DNA of 64,000 nucleotides, from contig DYIF01000002.1 of the NCBI GenBank assembly GCA_020723765.1, positions 117,280-181,279 of the forward strand. Direction: 5' to 3'. Below the pieces are notes generated by a model, which searched no databases, was not told the DNA's origin, and saw nothing but the letters and a program-made list of their open reading frames with translations. Below, one piece after another: positions 10,525-20,534 of the stretch. Both the position numbers and the translations under genes were made by a program. How positions within the stretch are numbered: the stretch's first letter is position 1; every line of letters starts with the position of its first letter. Origin of the DNA: Elusimicrobium minutum. Its GTDB lineage: Bacteria > Elusimicrobiota > Elusimicrobia > Elusimicrobiales > UBA9959.

Positions 10525-11694
10525 ATGAAAACAATAAAATTAAAAGAAAATTATATAGAAAGACTTGGCGCTCATATCTGGATTTTTTCAAATGAAATTG
10601 AAAAACATGATTTCAGCGTTGAAAATGGCGAGATAGTAAATGTGGAGTATTGCGACGGTAAATTATGCGGAAGCGGTTTTTACAATCCTCATAGTTTAAT
10701 TGCCATAAGATTGCTTTCAAAAAATGAAGAAGTTAGCCCTGATTTTATAGAATCATACATTAAAAAAGCTTATGAATATAGGGACTCTCTCGCTATAGAA
10801 GATGGAAGGATGTTTTTTGGAGAAAGCGATGGAATTGGCGGGCTTGTAATAGATAAATATGCAAGCGTAATAGTAGTTCAGATTCTCTCAGCCGGTGTAG
10901 AAAGAATTAAAGAAGAAATTGTGGAAAATATCAAAAAAATATTTACTCCCAGAGCCATAGTTATAATGAAAGACCACCCGTATAGAATACTTGAAGGACT
11001 AAAAATAGAAGAGCCGGAAATAATAGGAAAAATTCCTTCTAAAATAATAATAACAGAAAACGGACTAAAATTTGAGGTAGATATTCTCAACTCTCAAAAG
11101 ACCGGGTGGTACTACGATCAGAGAGATAATAGAGAGTTTATTAAAACTTATTTCAAAGGAAAGAAAGTTTTAGATCTTTACTGCTACACTGGCGCCTTCT
11201 CTATACTTGCCGCCAAAAATGGAGCTGAAGTAGTATGGGCAATAGATTCTTCGGAAAAAGCGATAGAACTGGCTGAAAAAAATAAAAAACTAAATAAGAT
11301 CCCTGACTCTAAATTAATATTTAAAAAAGAATCAGCCCAGAAAATTCTTGACGCTCTTTTAAACAACGAACTTCCTGAAAAACCAGATTTTATTCTTCTC
11401 GATCCCCCCAATCTTGCAAGAAGCAAAAAACACATATTTGAAGCGAAAAGGGCATACATAAGGTTATTAAAATCCGCTATGAAAGGAGTTGAAAAAGGCG
11501 GATATGTGGCATTTTCAACCTGCTCGCAGCATGTAACCGATGAGATATTCAGCGAAATAATAGACACATCTGCAAACAAAGCTAAAAGAAAAGCTATTAT
11601 AATCCATACAGGAACCCAATCAAAAGACCACCCTGTAATAGCAGGGATGAAAGAAACAAAATATTTAAGATTCGTCCTTCTTAAGGTAGAATAA
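10525..11694 (+). CDS. class I SAM-dependent 23S rRNA (cytosine) methyltransferase, RlmI-like
   Basis: PUA-like N-terminus and 'QKTGWYYDQRDNREFIKTYFKGKKVLDLYCYTGAFSILAAKNGAEVVWAIDSS...FILLDPPNLARSKKH'. Confidence 0.88.
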   Translation: MKTIKLKENYIERLGAHIWIFSNEIEKHDFSVENGEIVNVEYCDGKLCGSGFYNPHSLIAIRLLSKNEEVSPDFIESYIKKAYEYRDSLAIEDGRMFFGESDGIGGLVIDKYASVIVVQILSAGVERIKEEIVENIKKIFTPRAIVIMKDHPYRILEGLKIEEPEIIGKIPSKIIITENGLKFEVDILNSQKTGWYYDQRDNREFIKTYFKGKKVLDLYCYTGAFSILAAKNGAEVVWAIDSSEKAIELAEKNKKLNKIPDSKLIFKKESAQKILDALLNNELPEKPDFILLDPPNLARSKKHIFEAKRAYIRLLKSAMKGVEKGGYVAFSTCSQHVTDEIFSEIIDTSANKAKRKAIIIHTGTQSKDHPVIAGMKETKYLRFVLLKVE

Positions 11695-11802
11695 CCCAAC
11701 TATTGTATAAAAGTCAATATTTTTATTAATCTTCAACATCGGAAATTTGTTTCAATCATTTAAATTTAGGTATAATAGAAAAAGGAGCTAAATAAAATTC
11801 TT

Positions 11803-13101
11803 ATGGATAATAGAAGAACATATACAAATAGAACCTCTTATATAGATTCAAGTTACAACCAAATAACTAAAACTAATTCACTATTAAATTTACCTAAAAT
11901 ATCTTCAATCATATTACCAAAAGAATTTGAACTGCTACCTAATACATCGGAAGTTTTCGAATTAGAACTTGCTTTTTATGAGTACAATTTCCTTACTAAA
12001 GACGAAATTATTCATAGAGGAGCTTTTTTTAAAAGTGTTGAAGGAATACCTACTTATCATTACCTCATTTGCTCAAATAATAGCCCACTTATATGGGAAG
12101 GAAGGTCACAAATAACCAGATCATACTTTAAAGAAGGCAACTTTTCTACCGGCTATGCTACACATGGACTCTTTCCATACAGGGGGAAATTTCATCCTCA
12201 ATTGATAAAAGGTATATTGAATATTTTAAAGATTAAGTCAGGAGATACTGTCCTTGATCCTATGTGCGGAAGCGGAACTTTAAATATAGAGGCAAGCATT
12301 ATAGGAATTAACTCAATAGGAATTGAGAAAAGCCCATTTTGTGTCTTGATGAGCAAAGTAAAGCAAGAAGCATTAAAAGTTGATAATACAATATTACCTT
12401 CTATCATTAAAAATTCAGAAAAAAATTATGATATTTTAATAAATAGCAATAAAATTCCAAAGGAATTTTCTTATTATGATGAATTTAAAATAGAAAAAAC
12501 GACAACTTTACTTGCTTTCTTAGATGCAATGGGTTATGCAAGAAGATCTTCAAAAAGTATAGATGTTCTTTTTCCTTCAGTAATCAAAAGATATATAGGA
12601 CAGATAAAATCTTTTATTGAGATGAGAGGTAAATTGAATCTTAAAATTGGGAATGCAAAATTTGAAATTGGCGACGCAAGAAATCTTAATATAGCAGACA
12701 ATTCAATTGATGCTATAATTACCTCACCACCTTACTCTTTCGCAATTGATTATGCCGAAAATGATAGACCACAATTAGAGTATTTAGGATACAATGTAAG
12801 TAAATTAAAAGGCAAAATGGTAGGACTAAACGGCAAAAACAAAAAAGAAAAACTTGCTAATTATTTCGAAGATATGAATAAAATTTTATCAGAAATGTAT
12901 AGAGTTTTAAAAAAAGGCAAATACGCAGTAATCATAATAGGTTCAAATGATGTTCAAACAGGCGGAATTAGATTGGAAACTAAAGTTGAAGAAATGGCAT
13001 TAAAAATTGGTTTCGCCCGCGACCAAAAAATTGTAAAACCAATAAAAGGAATACAGAACACAATGAAAGACGAGTATATATTGTTTTTGAGGAAAGTGTA
13101 A
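11803..13101 (+). CDS. amino-methyltransferase (DNA N4/N6-type, TSPPY motif)
   Basis: 'VLDPMCGSGTLNIEASIIGINSIGIEKSPF' and 'IDAIITSPPYSFAIDYAENDRPQLEYLGY'. Confidence 0.75.
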   Translation: MDNRRTYTNRTSYIDSSYNQITKTNSLLNLPKISSIILPKEFELLPNTSEVFELELAFYEYNFLTKDEIIHRGAFFKSVEGIPTYHYLICSNNSPLIWEGRSQITRSYFKEGNFSTGYATHGLFPYRGKFHPQLIKGILNILKIKSGDTVLDPMCGSGTLNIEASIIGINSIGIEKSPFCVLMSKVKQEALKVDNTILPSIIKNSEKNYDILINSNKIPKEFSYYDEFKIEKTTTLLAFLDAMGYARRSSKSIDVLFPSVIKRYIGQIKSFIEMRGKLNLKIGNAKFEIGDARNLNIADNSIDAIITSPPYSFAIDYAENDRPQLEYLGYNVSKLKGKMVGLNGKNKKEKLANYFEDMNKILSEMYRVLKKGKYAVIIIGSNDVQTGGIRLETKVEEMALKIGFARDQKIVKPIKGIQNTMKDEYILFLRKV

Positions 13102-13105
13102 TAAA

Positions 13106-15040
13106 ATGAGTAGTATAATTATTGTATATTCATTGATAAAAAGTATTTATGAAGAGAAAAAGGAGTATTTAGATGTTTTTGTCCCTTTTCTCCTAAATTC
13201 TTTCCCTGATGGGCAACGAGAGTGTGGTTTGGATATTTTATTAAAGAATTTAGAGGATAAATTCGGATTGAAGGTCCCTGAATTTACTCTTAATGCGATA
13301 ATTAGAAGAGCGACACGAAGAGATTATGTAGAACGAAAGGAAAAAAGATGTTTTCTAACAGAAGATGGGTATTCCCTTGCATCTAAAATAATATCACAAG
13401 AAAAAGATGAGGAAAGAAAAGTTAAAGCATTAATCGTAGATATTGAAAGTTTTATTGAAAGTAAATATCAACTTGCATTAGGTCATGACAAGATTTTAGA
13501 TGTATTGAATAGTTTTATAAAAAAATATCAATCACCGTTAGTAAATTTCTTTAACCCAAAAAAACAAGAGGAAAATTTGCAAGACAAATTTAGTCAAAAC
13601 GACTTTTATCTGATTGAGTATATAAAATCGGCAAAGGAGCAAAAACCAGAGAGTTTTGCTACATTAGAGAAGATATTTTACGGTTCTATTATTTCAACGA
13701 TTCTTTTAAAAAAGAATATATCCGAAACTAATAAAAACTTTAATACTACGCAAATTTTTTTTGATACTAATTTTATGTTTAGTGTTTTAAACTTACATTA
13801 TTCATATATTTATAAACCTGCAAAGGAACTTTTTGAATTGCTTAAGTTAAACAAAAAATTTCAACCAAAGGTATTTGATTTCACAATTCAGGAGATGGTT
13901 GGGGTATTGAAGGGATATATAAAAGAATCATATAAGTATTTCCCTAATGTAAAAGTTGATTCAATATACGGCAATTTAAAAAGTCAAGGATGGACTGTAG
14001 AAGATTGTATAAGGTTTATATCTAAAATAGAGCAAAAAATTTATGATTTAGGAATTAAGATTGAATATACAGGGATAGATTTAAATAAATGGCAAATACC
14101 AGATAATGGAAGATATTCAAGGATAACCAATTATAAACCAGACCAAATTCTTTTGGCACAAAAGCATGACATTTATGCAATAGAGAAAATAAGAGAAATA
14201 AGAAAACGTCCGAAAAGGGAAATTGAAAATTGCGATGCATTCTTTTTAACATCAGATTTAAAATTAGCAAAATTTAATTTTAATGAATTAGTACCCAAAG
14301 AAAACACCACTATTCCTGAAGTTATCTCCGATAGGTTTTTAACTACCTTTTTATGGTTAAAAAATCCAAATATTATGAAAGAACTACCTTTGGAGATTAT
14401 TTTATCAACTCAATCTGAACTTTTGATAGATATAAATCTATGGAATAGGTTCTATGATAATTTAATTAAACTTAAAAATGAGGGAACGGTGTCAGAAGAA
14501 GACATTTCTACTTTGCTTTACTCTCACCAACTAGAACAAGATTTCGCATCAATTACAAATCTTGAAGAGATTAGTACGGATTTTATCTTAAAAGAAATTG
14601 AGAAGAGCAAAAGAAAAATTAATGAAGAAACTATGAAAAAGATAGAGGAGGAAAGGGAAAAAATTGAAGCAGAATACAAAGAAAAAATAGTTCAAAAAGA
14701 TGAAGAGTATCTAAAGCGAATTAATAATATCAAAGAAAATATCAAAATAAAAGCAACCAATAAAGCAAAAAGATATACTAATTTAATAATGATTTGTATT
14801 TGTTTATTTTTATTATTAGTGGGGATAGTTCTATTGGTTAAGAAAATGAAAACATTTGGAGGAATATTAATATTAATGCCAATAATATACTATCTTCTTA
14901 GTACATTTAGAATGCTTGGATTAGAAATTAACATCCTTGACTATCAAACAAAATTAAAAACTTATCTTTTTGATAAATTTTTTAATAAATTTTATAAAAA
15001 AATGTTATCTGACTTTAACTTTGAGGAGGAGTTTAAATGA
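13106..15040 (+). CDS. hypothetical membrane-anchored protein with PIN-like domain, coiled coil and C-terminal TM segments
   Basis: 'TQIFFDTNFMFSVLNLHYSYIYKPAKELFELL' and 'NCDAFFLTSDLKLAKFN' fit the PIN acidic pattern; charged helical stretch, then 'LIMICICLFLLLVGIVLLVKKMKTFGGILILMPIIYYLL'. Overlaps the next ORF by 4 nt. Confidence 0.6.
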   Translation: MSSIIIVYSLIKSIYEEKKEYLDVFVPFLLNSFPDGQRECGLDILLKNLEDKFGLKVPEFTLNAIIRRATRRDYVERKEKRCFLTEDGYSLASKIISQEKDEERKVKALIVDIESFIESKYQLALGHDKILDVLNSFIKKYQSPLVNFFNPKKQEENLQDKFSQNDFYLIEYIKSAKEQKPESFATLEKIFYGSIISTILLKKNISETNKNFNTTQIFFDTNFMFSVLNLHYSYIYKPAKELFELLKLNKKFQPKVFDFTIQEMVGVLKGYIKESYKYFPNVKVDSIYGNLKSQGWTVEDCIRFISKIEQKIYDLGIKIEYTGIDLNKWQIPDNGRYSRITNYKPDQILLAQKHDIYAIEKIREIRKRPKREIENCDAFFLTSDLKLAKFNFNELVPKENTTIPEVISDRFLTTFLWLKNPNIMKELPLEIILSTQSELLIDINLWNRFYDNLIKLKNEGTVSEEDISTLLYSHQLEQDFASITNLEEISTDFILKEIEKSKRKINEETMKKIEEEREKIEAEYKEKIVQKDEEYLKRINNIKENIKIKATNKAKRYTNLIMICICLFLLLVGIVLLVKKMKTFGGILILMPIIYYLLSTFRMLGLEINILDYQTKLKTYLFDKFFNKFYKKMLSDFNFEEEFK

Positions 15041-16005
15041 GATATCCTTCATCTAATGATAAATTCAACACCGTGATTTCCAAGAACACCTTCTATTTCT
15101 ACAATGAGGAGTATGAAGAATACTACGAGGGACATATTTCATCAATTGCTCAAAATATTTTACTGTTTAAAAATAAAATAGAAATGGAAGGACTAAAAGA
15201 ATCGGTTTTACTTGAACACATCACAACCGTTGAAGATGGCTTGGATGCAATTTTAACTATAACAGGATTTTCAAAAGAAAGTTTACAAAGATTAGTGACA
15301 TTTATAAGAGCTGCAGATGATAAGACCTTATCTGCTCTTGTTAATAAAGATTTTTGGCCAAATGAAGATTTTAAAACTGAATGGGGACTTGATAAAATAA
15401 AATCTCTTATTAAAACAAATAAAGAATTTGCTAAAGGTATTGTAAATTTATTTTTTAAAGGTTCAACAATTCCTGCAATAAAAAAGGTTCTCCCCCTTTT
15501 TGAATTTAAAAAACTCGATATAAACAAATTCAAATTTTCTATAGAATCTTTAATTGACACCATAATACGATATAAAACAAAGGGAGCTTATAAGGCTGCA
15601 AAAGAAGGGAATCCAGAGGTTGTAATTGAAGAAATCTTAAAATCGAATAAACTAACTTTTGAGAAAGGAAAATTTAGAATTCCAGAAGCAGGGAATATTC
15701 CAAGAACAATGGATTTTATTATTCCTAACAAGGAATCTCCCAAAATAATTATAGAATGTTCTTATGTGGTAACCACCGCATCTGGGATGGGTGATAAAGC
15801 CAAAACCGAAAAAGTAGTAGCTGATTATCTTAAAAAAAATTATCAAAACGTAATCTTTGTAGGTTTTGTGGATGGTATTGGCTGGTATGTAAGAAGAGGA
15901 GATTTAAAACGTATGGTTGATGCTTACGATTTTGTTTTTACATTCAGTAAAGATGAACTCAACCGATTTGAAAATTTACTGATGGAGATTTTTTATGAAA
16001 AATAA
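15037..16005 (+). CDS. putative type II restriction endonuclease (PD-(D/E)xK-like)
   Basis: 'RTMDFIIPNKESPKIIIECSYVVTTASGMGDKAKTEKVVADYLKKNYQNVIFVGFVDGIGWYVRRGDL'; sits between a coupled ORF and a DNA methyltransferase. Confidence 0.65.
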   Translation: MRYPSSNDKFNTVISKNTFYFYNEEYEEYYEGHISSIAQNILLFKNKIEMEGLKESVLLEHITTVEDGLDAILTITGFSKESLQRLVTFIRAADDKTLSALVNKDFWPNEDFKTEWGLDKIKSLIKTNKEFAKGIVNLFFKGSTIPAIKKVLPLFEFKKLDINKFKFSIESLIDTIIRYKTKGAYKAAKEGNPEVVIEEILKSNKLTFEKGKFRIPEAGNIPRTMDFIIPNKESPKIIIECSYVVTTASGMGDKAKTEKVVADYLKKNYQNVIFVGFVDGIGWYVRRGDLKRMVDAYDFVFTFSKDELNRFENLLMEIFYEK

Positions 16006-16966
16006 GGAATTTTTTGAATCTTTAATAAATAAAATTATTCAAGGTAACTGTTTAGAGATTATGAGAAAAATTCCAGATAACAGTGTAGATGTTACTTTTG
16101 CCGATCCACCTTTTAATCTCAAAAAGAAGTACAATAGCTACGAAGATAAGCATTCATTAGAAGAATATCTCTTATGGTGTAAAGAGTGGCTATATGAAAT
16201 GGTTCGTATTACTAAGCCTACAGGTTCTATGTTTGTTCATAATATTCCAAAATGGTTAATTTATTTTGGATCTTATTTAAATGAAATTGCCATATTTCGT
16301 CATTGGATTGCATGGAATGCTATGGGATCTCCTCTTGGCAAAACACTTCTACCTAATCACTACGGGATTTTATACTATGTAAAATCTGATAGATTTAAGT
16401 TTTATGATATTAGAATGATGCATAAGCGTTGCAGAAAATGCCATTATATCTTACAAGATTATGGCGGTAAAAAGAAACAATTGCATCCATTTGGACCGTT
16501 AGTATCAGATGTATGGACAGATATACATAGAATAAGGCACAAAAATAGAAGAGATGAACATCCCTGTCAATTACCTATACATCTTCTCGAAAGATTATTA
16601 CTTATGAGTAGCGATGAGGGAGATGTAATTCTTGATCCATTTATTGGAACTGGCACAACAGCCATTGCAGCAAAAAGATTAGGGAGAAAATTCATAGGAA
16701 TTGATATTGATTCAAAATATATTGAAATTGCTAATAAAAAATTAGAAGAAGTAGAACCGACAAGAATAAATGGATGTTATGTAAGTACTTTTCTTGAAAA
16801 TGTAGTCACTATTAGAAATAAAGACTGGGATAAAATTAAAGATGCGTTTTTTATTTCAAAAGATCCATTAGAATTAGAGAAAAAAGAAATCTATTTATTA
16901 AATAAGAAAAGTAAAATATCAAAATCACATTTATTCCCTGAACAAAAAGATTTATTTTATATATAA
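15995..16966 (+). CDS. site-specific DNA methyltransferase (beta-type, DPPF motif)
   Basis: 'IIQGNCLEIMRKIPDNSVDVTFADPPFNLKKKYNSY' and C-terminal 'DPFIGTGTTAIAAKRLGRKFIGIDIDSKYIEIA'. Confidence 0.9.
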   Translation: MKNKEFFESLINKIIQGNCLEIMRKIPDNSVDVTFADPPFNLKKKYNSYEDKHSLEEYLLWCKEWLYEMVRITKPTGSMFVHNIPKWLIYFGSYLNEIAIFRHWIAWNAMGSPLGKTLLPNHYGILYYVKSDRFKFYDIRMMHKRCRKCHYILQDYGGKKKQLHPFGPLVSDVWTDIHRIRHKNRRDEHPCQLPIHLLERLLLMSSDEGDVILDPFIGTGTTAIAAKRLGRKFIGIDIDSKYIEIANKKLEEVEPTRINGCYVSTFLENVVTIRNKDWDKIKDAFFISKDPLELEKKEIYLLNKKSKISKSHLFPEQKDLFYI

Positions 16967-17098
16967 AATCGCTGAAAGAATTAAGCAAATATTATTATTA
17001 ATATTAGAATATTATTAATCTATTGGAACAATCATCATCTGTTGAAAAATTGCTTGTAATTTGCTAAATTAGTATTATGGTGCTAAAAGGAGAAACTT

Positions 17099-17494
17099 AT
17101 GGTTTCATTAATAAAAATATCTGAAGCTGCATCAATAGCAATTCATGCAATTGATTATATGATATACAAGAAAGAACCTCTTTACATAGCTTCAAATCTT
17201 GCAAGCGAATTATCAGTAAGTTATAATCATCTAAGCAAGATACTTCAGTTGCTGGTTAAGCATGGATATCTCAAAACATCAAGAGGACCTTCAGGCGGGT
17301 ATTCTCTGACTGAAAAAGGAGAAAATGCAAAGATTGGAGAGATAATAGAATTAATAGATGGAAAACTTTCAAAAAACACCTGCCTTATGAATAGAAAGGT
17401 ATGCCATAGGAATGGATGCTCATTTCAAAAATTCCTTGAAAAAATAATCTCAGAGTATGAAAAAATAATTGATACAAAGATAAAAAATTTTTAA
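17099..17494 (+). CDS. Rrf2-family transcriptional regulator
   Basis: wHTH 'AIHAIDYMIYKKEPLYIASNLASELSVSYNHLSKILQLLVKHGYLKTSRGPSGGYSL', Cys cluster 'CLMNRKVCHRNGC'. Confidence 0.88.
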   Translation: MVSLIKISEAASIAIHAIDYMIYKKEPLYIASNLASELSVSYNHLSKILQLLVKHGYLKTSRGPSGGYSLTEKGENAKIGEIIELIDGKLSKNTCLMNRKVCHRNGCSFQKFLEKIISEYEKIIDTKIKNF

Positions 17495-18252
17495 TGAAAG
17501 CACTAATAACTCCAGGCAAAGAATTCTTTGAAAATATATACTCAAAGTATAACAAAAAAGATTTTATTTACTCCGATCCTCTTCAGTTCCCAATAAAATT
17601 TTCTAAAAAAGAAGATATAGAAATATCTTCTTTGATATCATCATCGCTTGCTTATGGAAATGTAAAACAGATAATAAGAACGCTTAATTATGTATTTTCA
17701 GTAATTAAAAATCCGCATTATTATGTTCTAAACTCTGATAACAAAAAAATATTAAGAGATTTTAAAAATTTTAAACACAGATTTACCAAAGGAGAAGAAC
17801 TATCAAAATTAATTCTTAATTTAAAAGAAGTTTATAAAAAACACAAAGATCTTGAAAATTTTTTTATAAAAAACATAAACCAATTAGAAGATAATATTTA
17901 TGAACCATCAATCAGATTTTTAAAATCTTTCTTGAAATTTAAAACCCCTACTTTAATACCAGATCCAGACAAAAATAGCGCTTTCAAAAGATTCAATCTT
18001 TTTCTGAGATGGCTTGTAAGAAAAGACGAGGTGGATATGGGAATATGGAGAAATATCCCCCCCTCTTTTTTAATAATTCCTTTAGATACTCATATGCTTA
18101 ACATATCTCGAAAATTGGGAATTACAAAAAGAAGAGATAACTCGATTATTACGGCATTGGAAATAACTAATTATTTTAAAAAAATAAATCCGAAAGATCC
18201 CGTAAAATATGATTTTTCCCTTACAAGAGCTCAGATTTTGAAAAGATTTTGA
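17494..18252 (+). CDS. TIGR02757-like conserved protein
   Basis: 'IYSKYNKKDFIYSDPLQFPIKFSKKEDIEISSLISSSLAYGNVKQI' and 'NLFLRWLVRKDEVDMGIWRNIPPSFLIIPLDTHMLNISRKLGI'. Confidence 0.75.
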   Translation: MKALITPGKEFFENIYSKYNKKDFIYSDPLQFPIKFSKKEDIEISSLISSSLAYGNVKQIIRTLNYVFSVIKNPHYYVLNSDNKKILRDFKNFKHRFTKGEELSKLILNLKEVYKKHKDLENFFIKNINQLEDNIYEPSIRFLKSFLKFKTPTLIPDPDKNSAFKRFNLFLRWLVRKDEVDMGIWRNIPPSFLIIPLDTHMLNISRKLGITKRRDNSIITALEITNYFKKINPKDPVKYDFSLTRAQILKRF

Positions 18253-18311
18253 TAAATTGTAAAATATCTTTGAGGGATTTCATTCGGAAATAAACACACA
18301 GGAGGTATTTT

Positions 18312-18890
18312 ATGGGAATAAAAGGAACAAAAACCGAAAAAAACTTGCTTACCGCGTTTGCGGGAGAATCTCAGGCGAGAAACAGATATACTTATTTCGC
18401 AAGCGTAGCCAAAAAGGAAGGTTATGTTCAGATATCTAAAATATTCGAGGAAACCGCGGACAACGAAAAAGAACACGCGAAAAGATTTTTTAAATTTTTG
18501 GAAGGCGGAGAATCCGAGATAAACATAGACGCCAAATTTCCTTTGGGAGTGATATCCGATACGAAAACAAATTTGTTAAACGCGGCCAGAGGAGAAAATG
18601 AAGAATGGACAAATATGTACCCCTCTTATGCTAAAATCGCGAGGGCGGAAGGATTTGAAGCCATAGCCAAAGTTTTCGAAGAGGTGGCTAAGGTTGAAAA
18701 ACATCATGAGGAAAGGTACAAAAAATTGGCCGAAAATATAGAAAAAGGTACGGTTTTCAAAAAAGACAAACCAGTTCAATGGAAATGCAATAACTGCGGA
18801 TATATTCACGAAGGACAGGAAGCCCCGTCAAGCTGTCCGGCATGCGCGCATCCCCAAAGTTATTTCGAAATACTTGCGGATAATTTTTAA
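18312..18890 (+). CDS. rbr: rubrerythrin
   Basis: '[31 protein letters not shown]', EExxH helices, C-terminal rubredoxin-like '[31 protein letters not shown]'. Confidence 0.96.
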   Translation: MGIKGTKTEKNLLTAFAGESQARNRYTYFASVAKKEGYVQISKIFEETADNEKEHAKRFFKFLEGGESEINIDAKFPLGVISDTKTNLLNAARGENEEWTNMYPSYAKIARAEGFEAIAKVFEEVAKVEKHHEERYKKLAENIEKGTVFKKDKPVQWKCNNCGYIHEGQEAPSSCPACAHPQSYFEILADNF

Positions 18891-18906
18891 TTAATCGGGA
18901 GGAAAA

Positions 18907-19443
18907 ATGGAAGAAAACATAAATAACGAAGTAAAAAGAACCGTAACTCTTCACGGAAGGGAAATGACGCTTATTGGAGATGAGATTAAAATCGGAGACA
19001 AGGCCCCCGATTTTAAAGTAACCTCCAACGATATGACTCCTATGAAGTTTCTAAGGACATATAAAGGAAAAGTAGTTTTAATATCTTCGGTTCCGTCGCT
19101 CGATACTCCGGTATGCGACCTTGAAACCAGAAGATTTAACGACGAAGCTTTAAAACTCTCCTCGGATGTCGAGATTATAACTATAAGCATGGACCTGCCT
19201 TTCGCTCAAAAAAGATGGTGCGGTCAAAACGGAGTTACAAGAGTAAAAACATATTCGGATTATATGAAAGCGGAGTTTGGAAAATCTTACGGCGTTTTGA
19301 TAAAAGAGCTAAGGCTTTTGGCAAGGTGCATTTTCATAATAGACAAAGAAGGAGTCGTAAGATACGTCCAACTCGTTAAAGAGGTTTCAAAAGAACCAAA
19401 TTACGAAGAAGCGATAAACGCGCTTAAACAGTTGTTGGTTTAA
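18907..19443 (+). CDS. tpx: thiol peroxidase (Tpx)
   Basis: 'VTLHGREMTLIGDEIKIGDKAPDFKVTSND...LISSVPSLDTPVCDLETRRFN'. Confidence 0.94.
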   Translation: MEENINNEVKRTVTLHGREMTLIGDEIKIGDKAPDFKVTSNDMTPMKFLRTYKGKVVLISSVPSLDTPVCDLETRRFNDEALKLSSDVEIITISMDLPFAQKRWCGQNGVTRVKTYSDYMKAEFGKSYGVLIKELRLLARCIFIIDKEGVVRYVQLVKEVSKEPNYEEAINALKQLLV

Positions 19444-19458
19444 AATAAAGGAGGGATG

Positions 19459-19839
19459 ATGACAAAACAAAAAGGGATATATAAATGCGAAGTATGCGGA
19501 AACATCGTCGAGGTTATTCATACCGGAGCCGGGGCTTTGGTGTGTTGCGGAAAAGAAATGAGGCTATTTAACGAAAACACCTCTGACGGCGCGAAAGAAA
19601 AACATGTTCCGGTAATAGAAAAAACGGCTAACGGATATCTGGTAAAAGTAGGGTCGGTCGCCCATCCTATGGAAGAAAAACATTACATAGAATGGATAGA
19701 ACTGATAGCGGACGGCGTAAGCCATAGAAAATTTTTAAAACCGGGAGACAAACCCGAAGCCGAATTTTGCGTCAAAGCCGAAAAAGTTGAAGCCAGGGAA
19801 TACTGTAATCTCCACGGACTTTGGAAAGCGAATAATTAA
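19459..19839 (+). CDS. desulfoferrodoxin / superoxide reductase
   Basis: '[29 protein letters not shown]' plus '[19 protein letters not shown]' and '[13 protein letters not shown]'. Confidence 0.95.
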   Translation: MTKQKGIYKCEVCGNIVEVIHTGAGALVCCGKEMRLFNENTSDGAKEKHVPVIEKTANGYLVKVGSVAHPMEEKHYIEWIELIADGVSHRKFLKPGDKPEAEFCVKAEKVEAREYCNLHGLWKANN

Positions 19840-19849
19840 GGGAGGGATG

Positions 19850-20011
19850 ATGAAAAAGTATGTATGCAAGGTATGCGGTTATATATACGACCCGACGGTA
19901 GGAGATCCCGACTCAAATGTAGCCCCGGGAACTCCGTTTGAAAAAATACCGGACACCTGGGTATGCCCCGTATGCGGCGTAGGAAAGTCGGACTTTGAGC
20001 CGATGGAATAA
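19850..20011 (+). CDS. rubredoxin
   Basis: '[52 protein letters not shown]'; start after a GGAGGG RBS, so the upstream ORF extension is not used. Confidence 0.95.
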   Translation: MKKYVCKVCGYIYDPTVGDPDSNVAPGTPFEKIPDTWVCPVCGVGKSDFEPME

Positions 20012-20034
20012 AAAAACCGTAAACACTAAAAAAT

Positions 20035-20062
20035 AAAGGGCGGGGTTTTCCCCGCCCTTTTT
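20035..20062. terminator. bidirectional Rho-independent terminator between rubredoxin and ferritin-like genes
   Basis: AAAGGGCGGGG TTTT CCCCGCCCTTT: perfect stem with T/A tails on both sides between convergent genes. Confidence 0.9.
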
Positions 20063-20071
20063 GTTTATATT

Positions 20072-20488
20072 TTATTTTTCAAGAAGAGAAGAGAAAACGT
20101 CGTGGTGCTCTTCTTCGTCGGCGAGTATCTTTTTGAAAAGATCGGCCGTAACATAGTCGTTTTCTTTCAACGCGGTTTCTATTACTTTTTTATAAAGTTC
20201 TATCGCTCCTTCTTCGTCCTTTTTATCTTGTTGAATCATCTCTTTAAGCGTAGTTCCGACGAATATCGGAGTAGGCTTTGTGGTGGGAATATCCCCCAAA
20301 TAGTTCAACCTTTCGGCCATCATTTCAGCATGTTTCATCTCTTCTACGGCTATTTTTTTAAACTCATCTTTTACGCTATGGCCTTCTATTCCTTTCCACA
20401 ATACATGCTGCCACATATATTGTATCGATACCTGAATTTCTCTCGCTATCGACTGATTTATCATTTCTTTTAATTCCTTAGACGCCAT
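20072..20488 (-). CDS. ferritin/bacterioferritin-like diiron protein
   Basis: 'SIAREIQVSIQYMWQHVLW...KKIAVEEMKHAEMMAERLNYLGDIPT...KKILADEEEHHDVF'. Confidence 0.88.
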   Translation of the reverse strand: MASKELKEMINQSIAREIQVSIQYMWQHVLWKGIEGHSVKDEFKKIAVEEMKHAEMMAERLNYLGDIPTTKPTPIFVGTTLKEMIQQDKKDEEGAIELYKKVIETALKENDYVTADLFKKILADEEEHHDVFSSLLEK

Positions 20489-20534
20489 AATAACCTCCTT
20501 TTTATTTCCAAGCTAATCCCCAAAAAATATTTTA

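Noticed and set aside
16970-17098. AT-rich imperfect palindrome (ATTATTAATATTAGAATATTATTAAT) upstream of the Rrf2 gene as a regulator site
   Set aside because: Arms are imperfect and made only of A/T; cannot be distinguished from base composition by eye.
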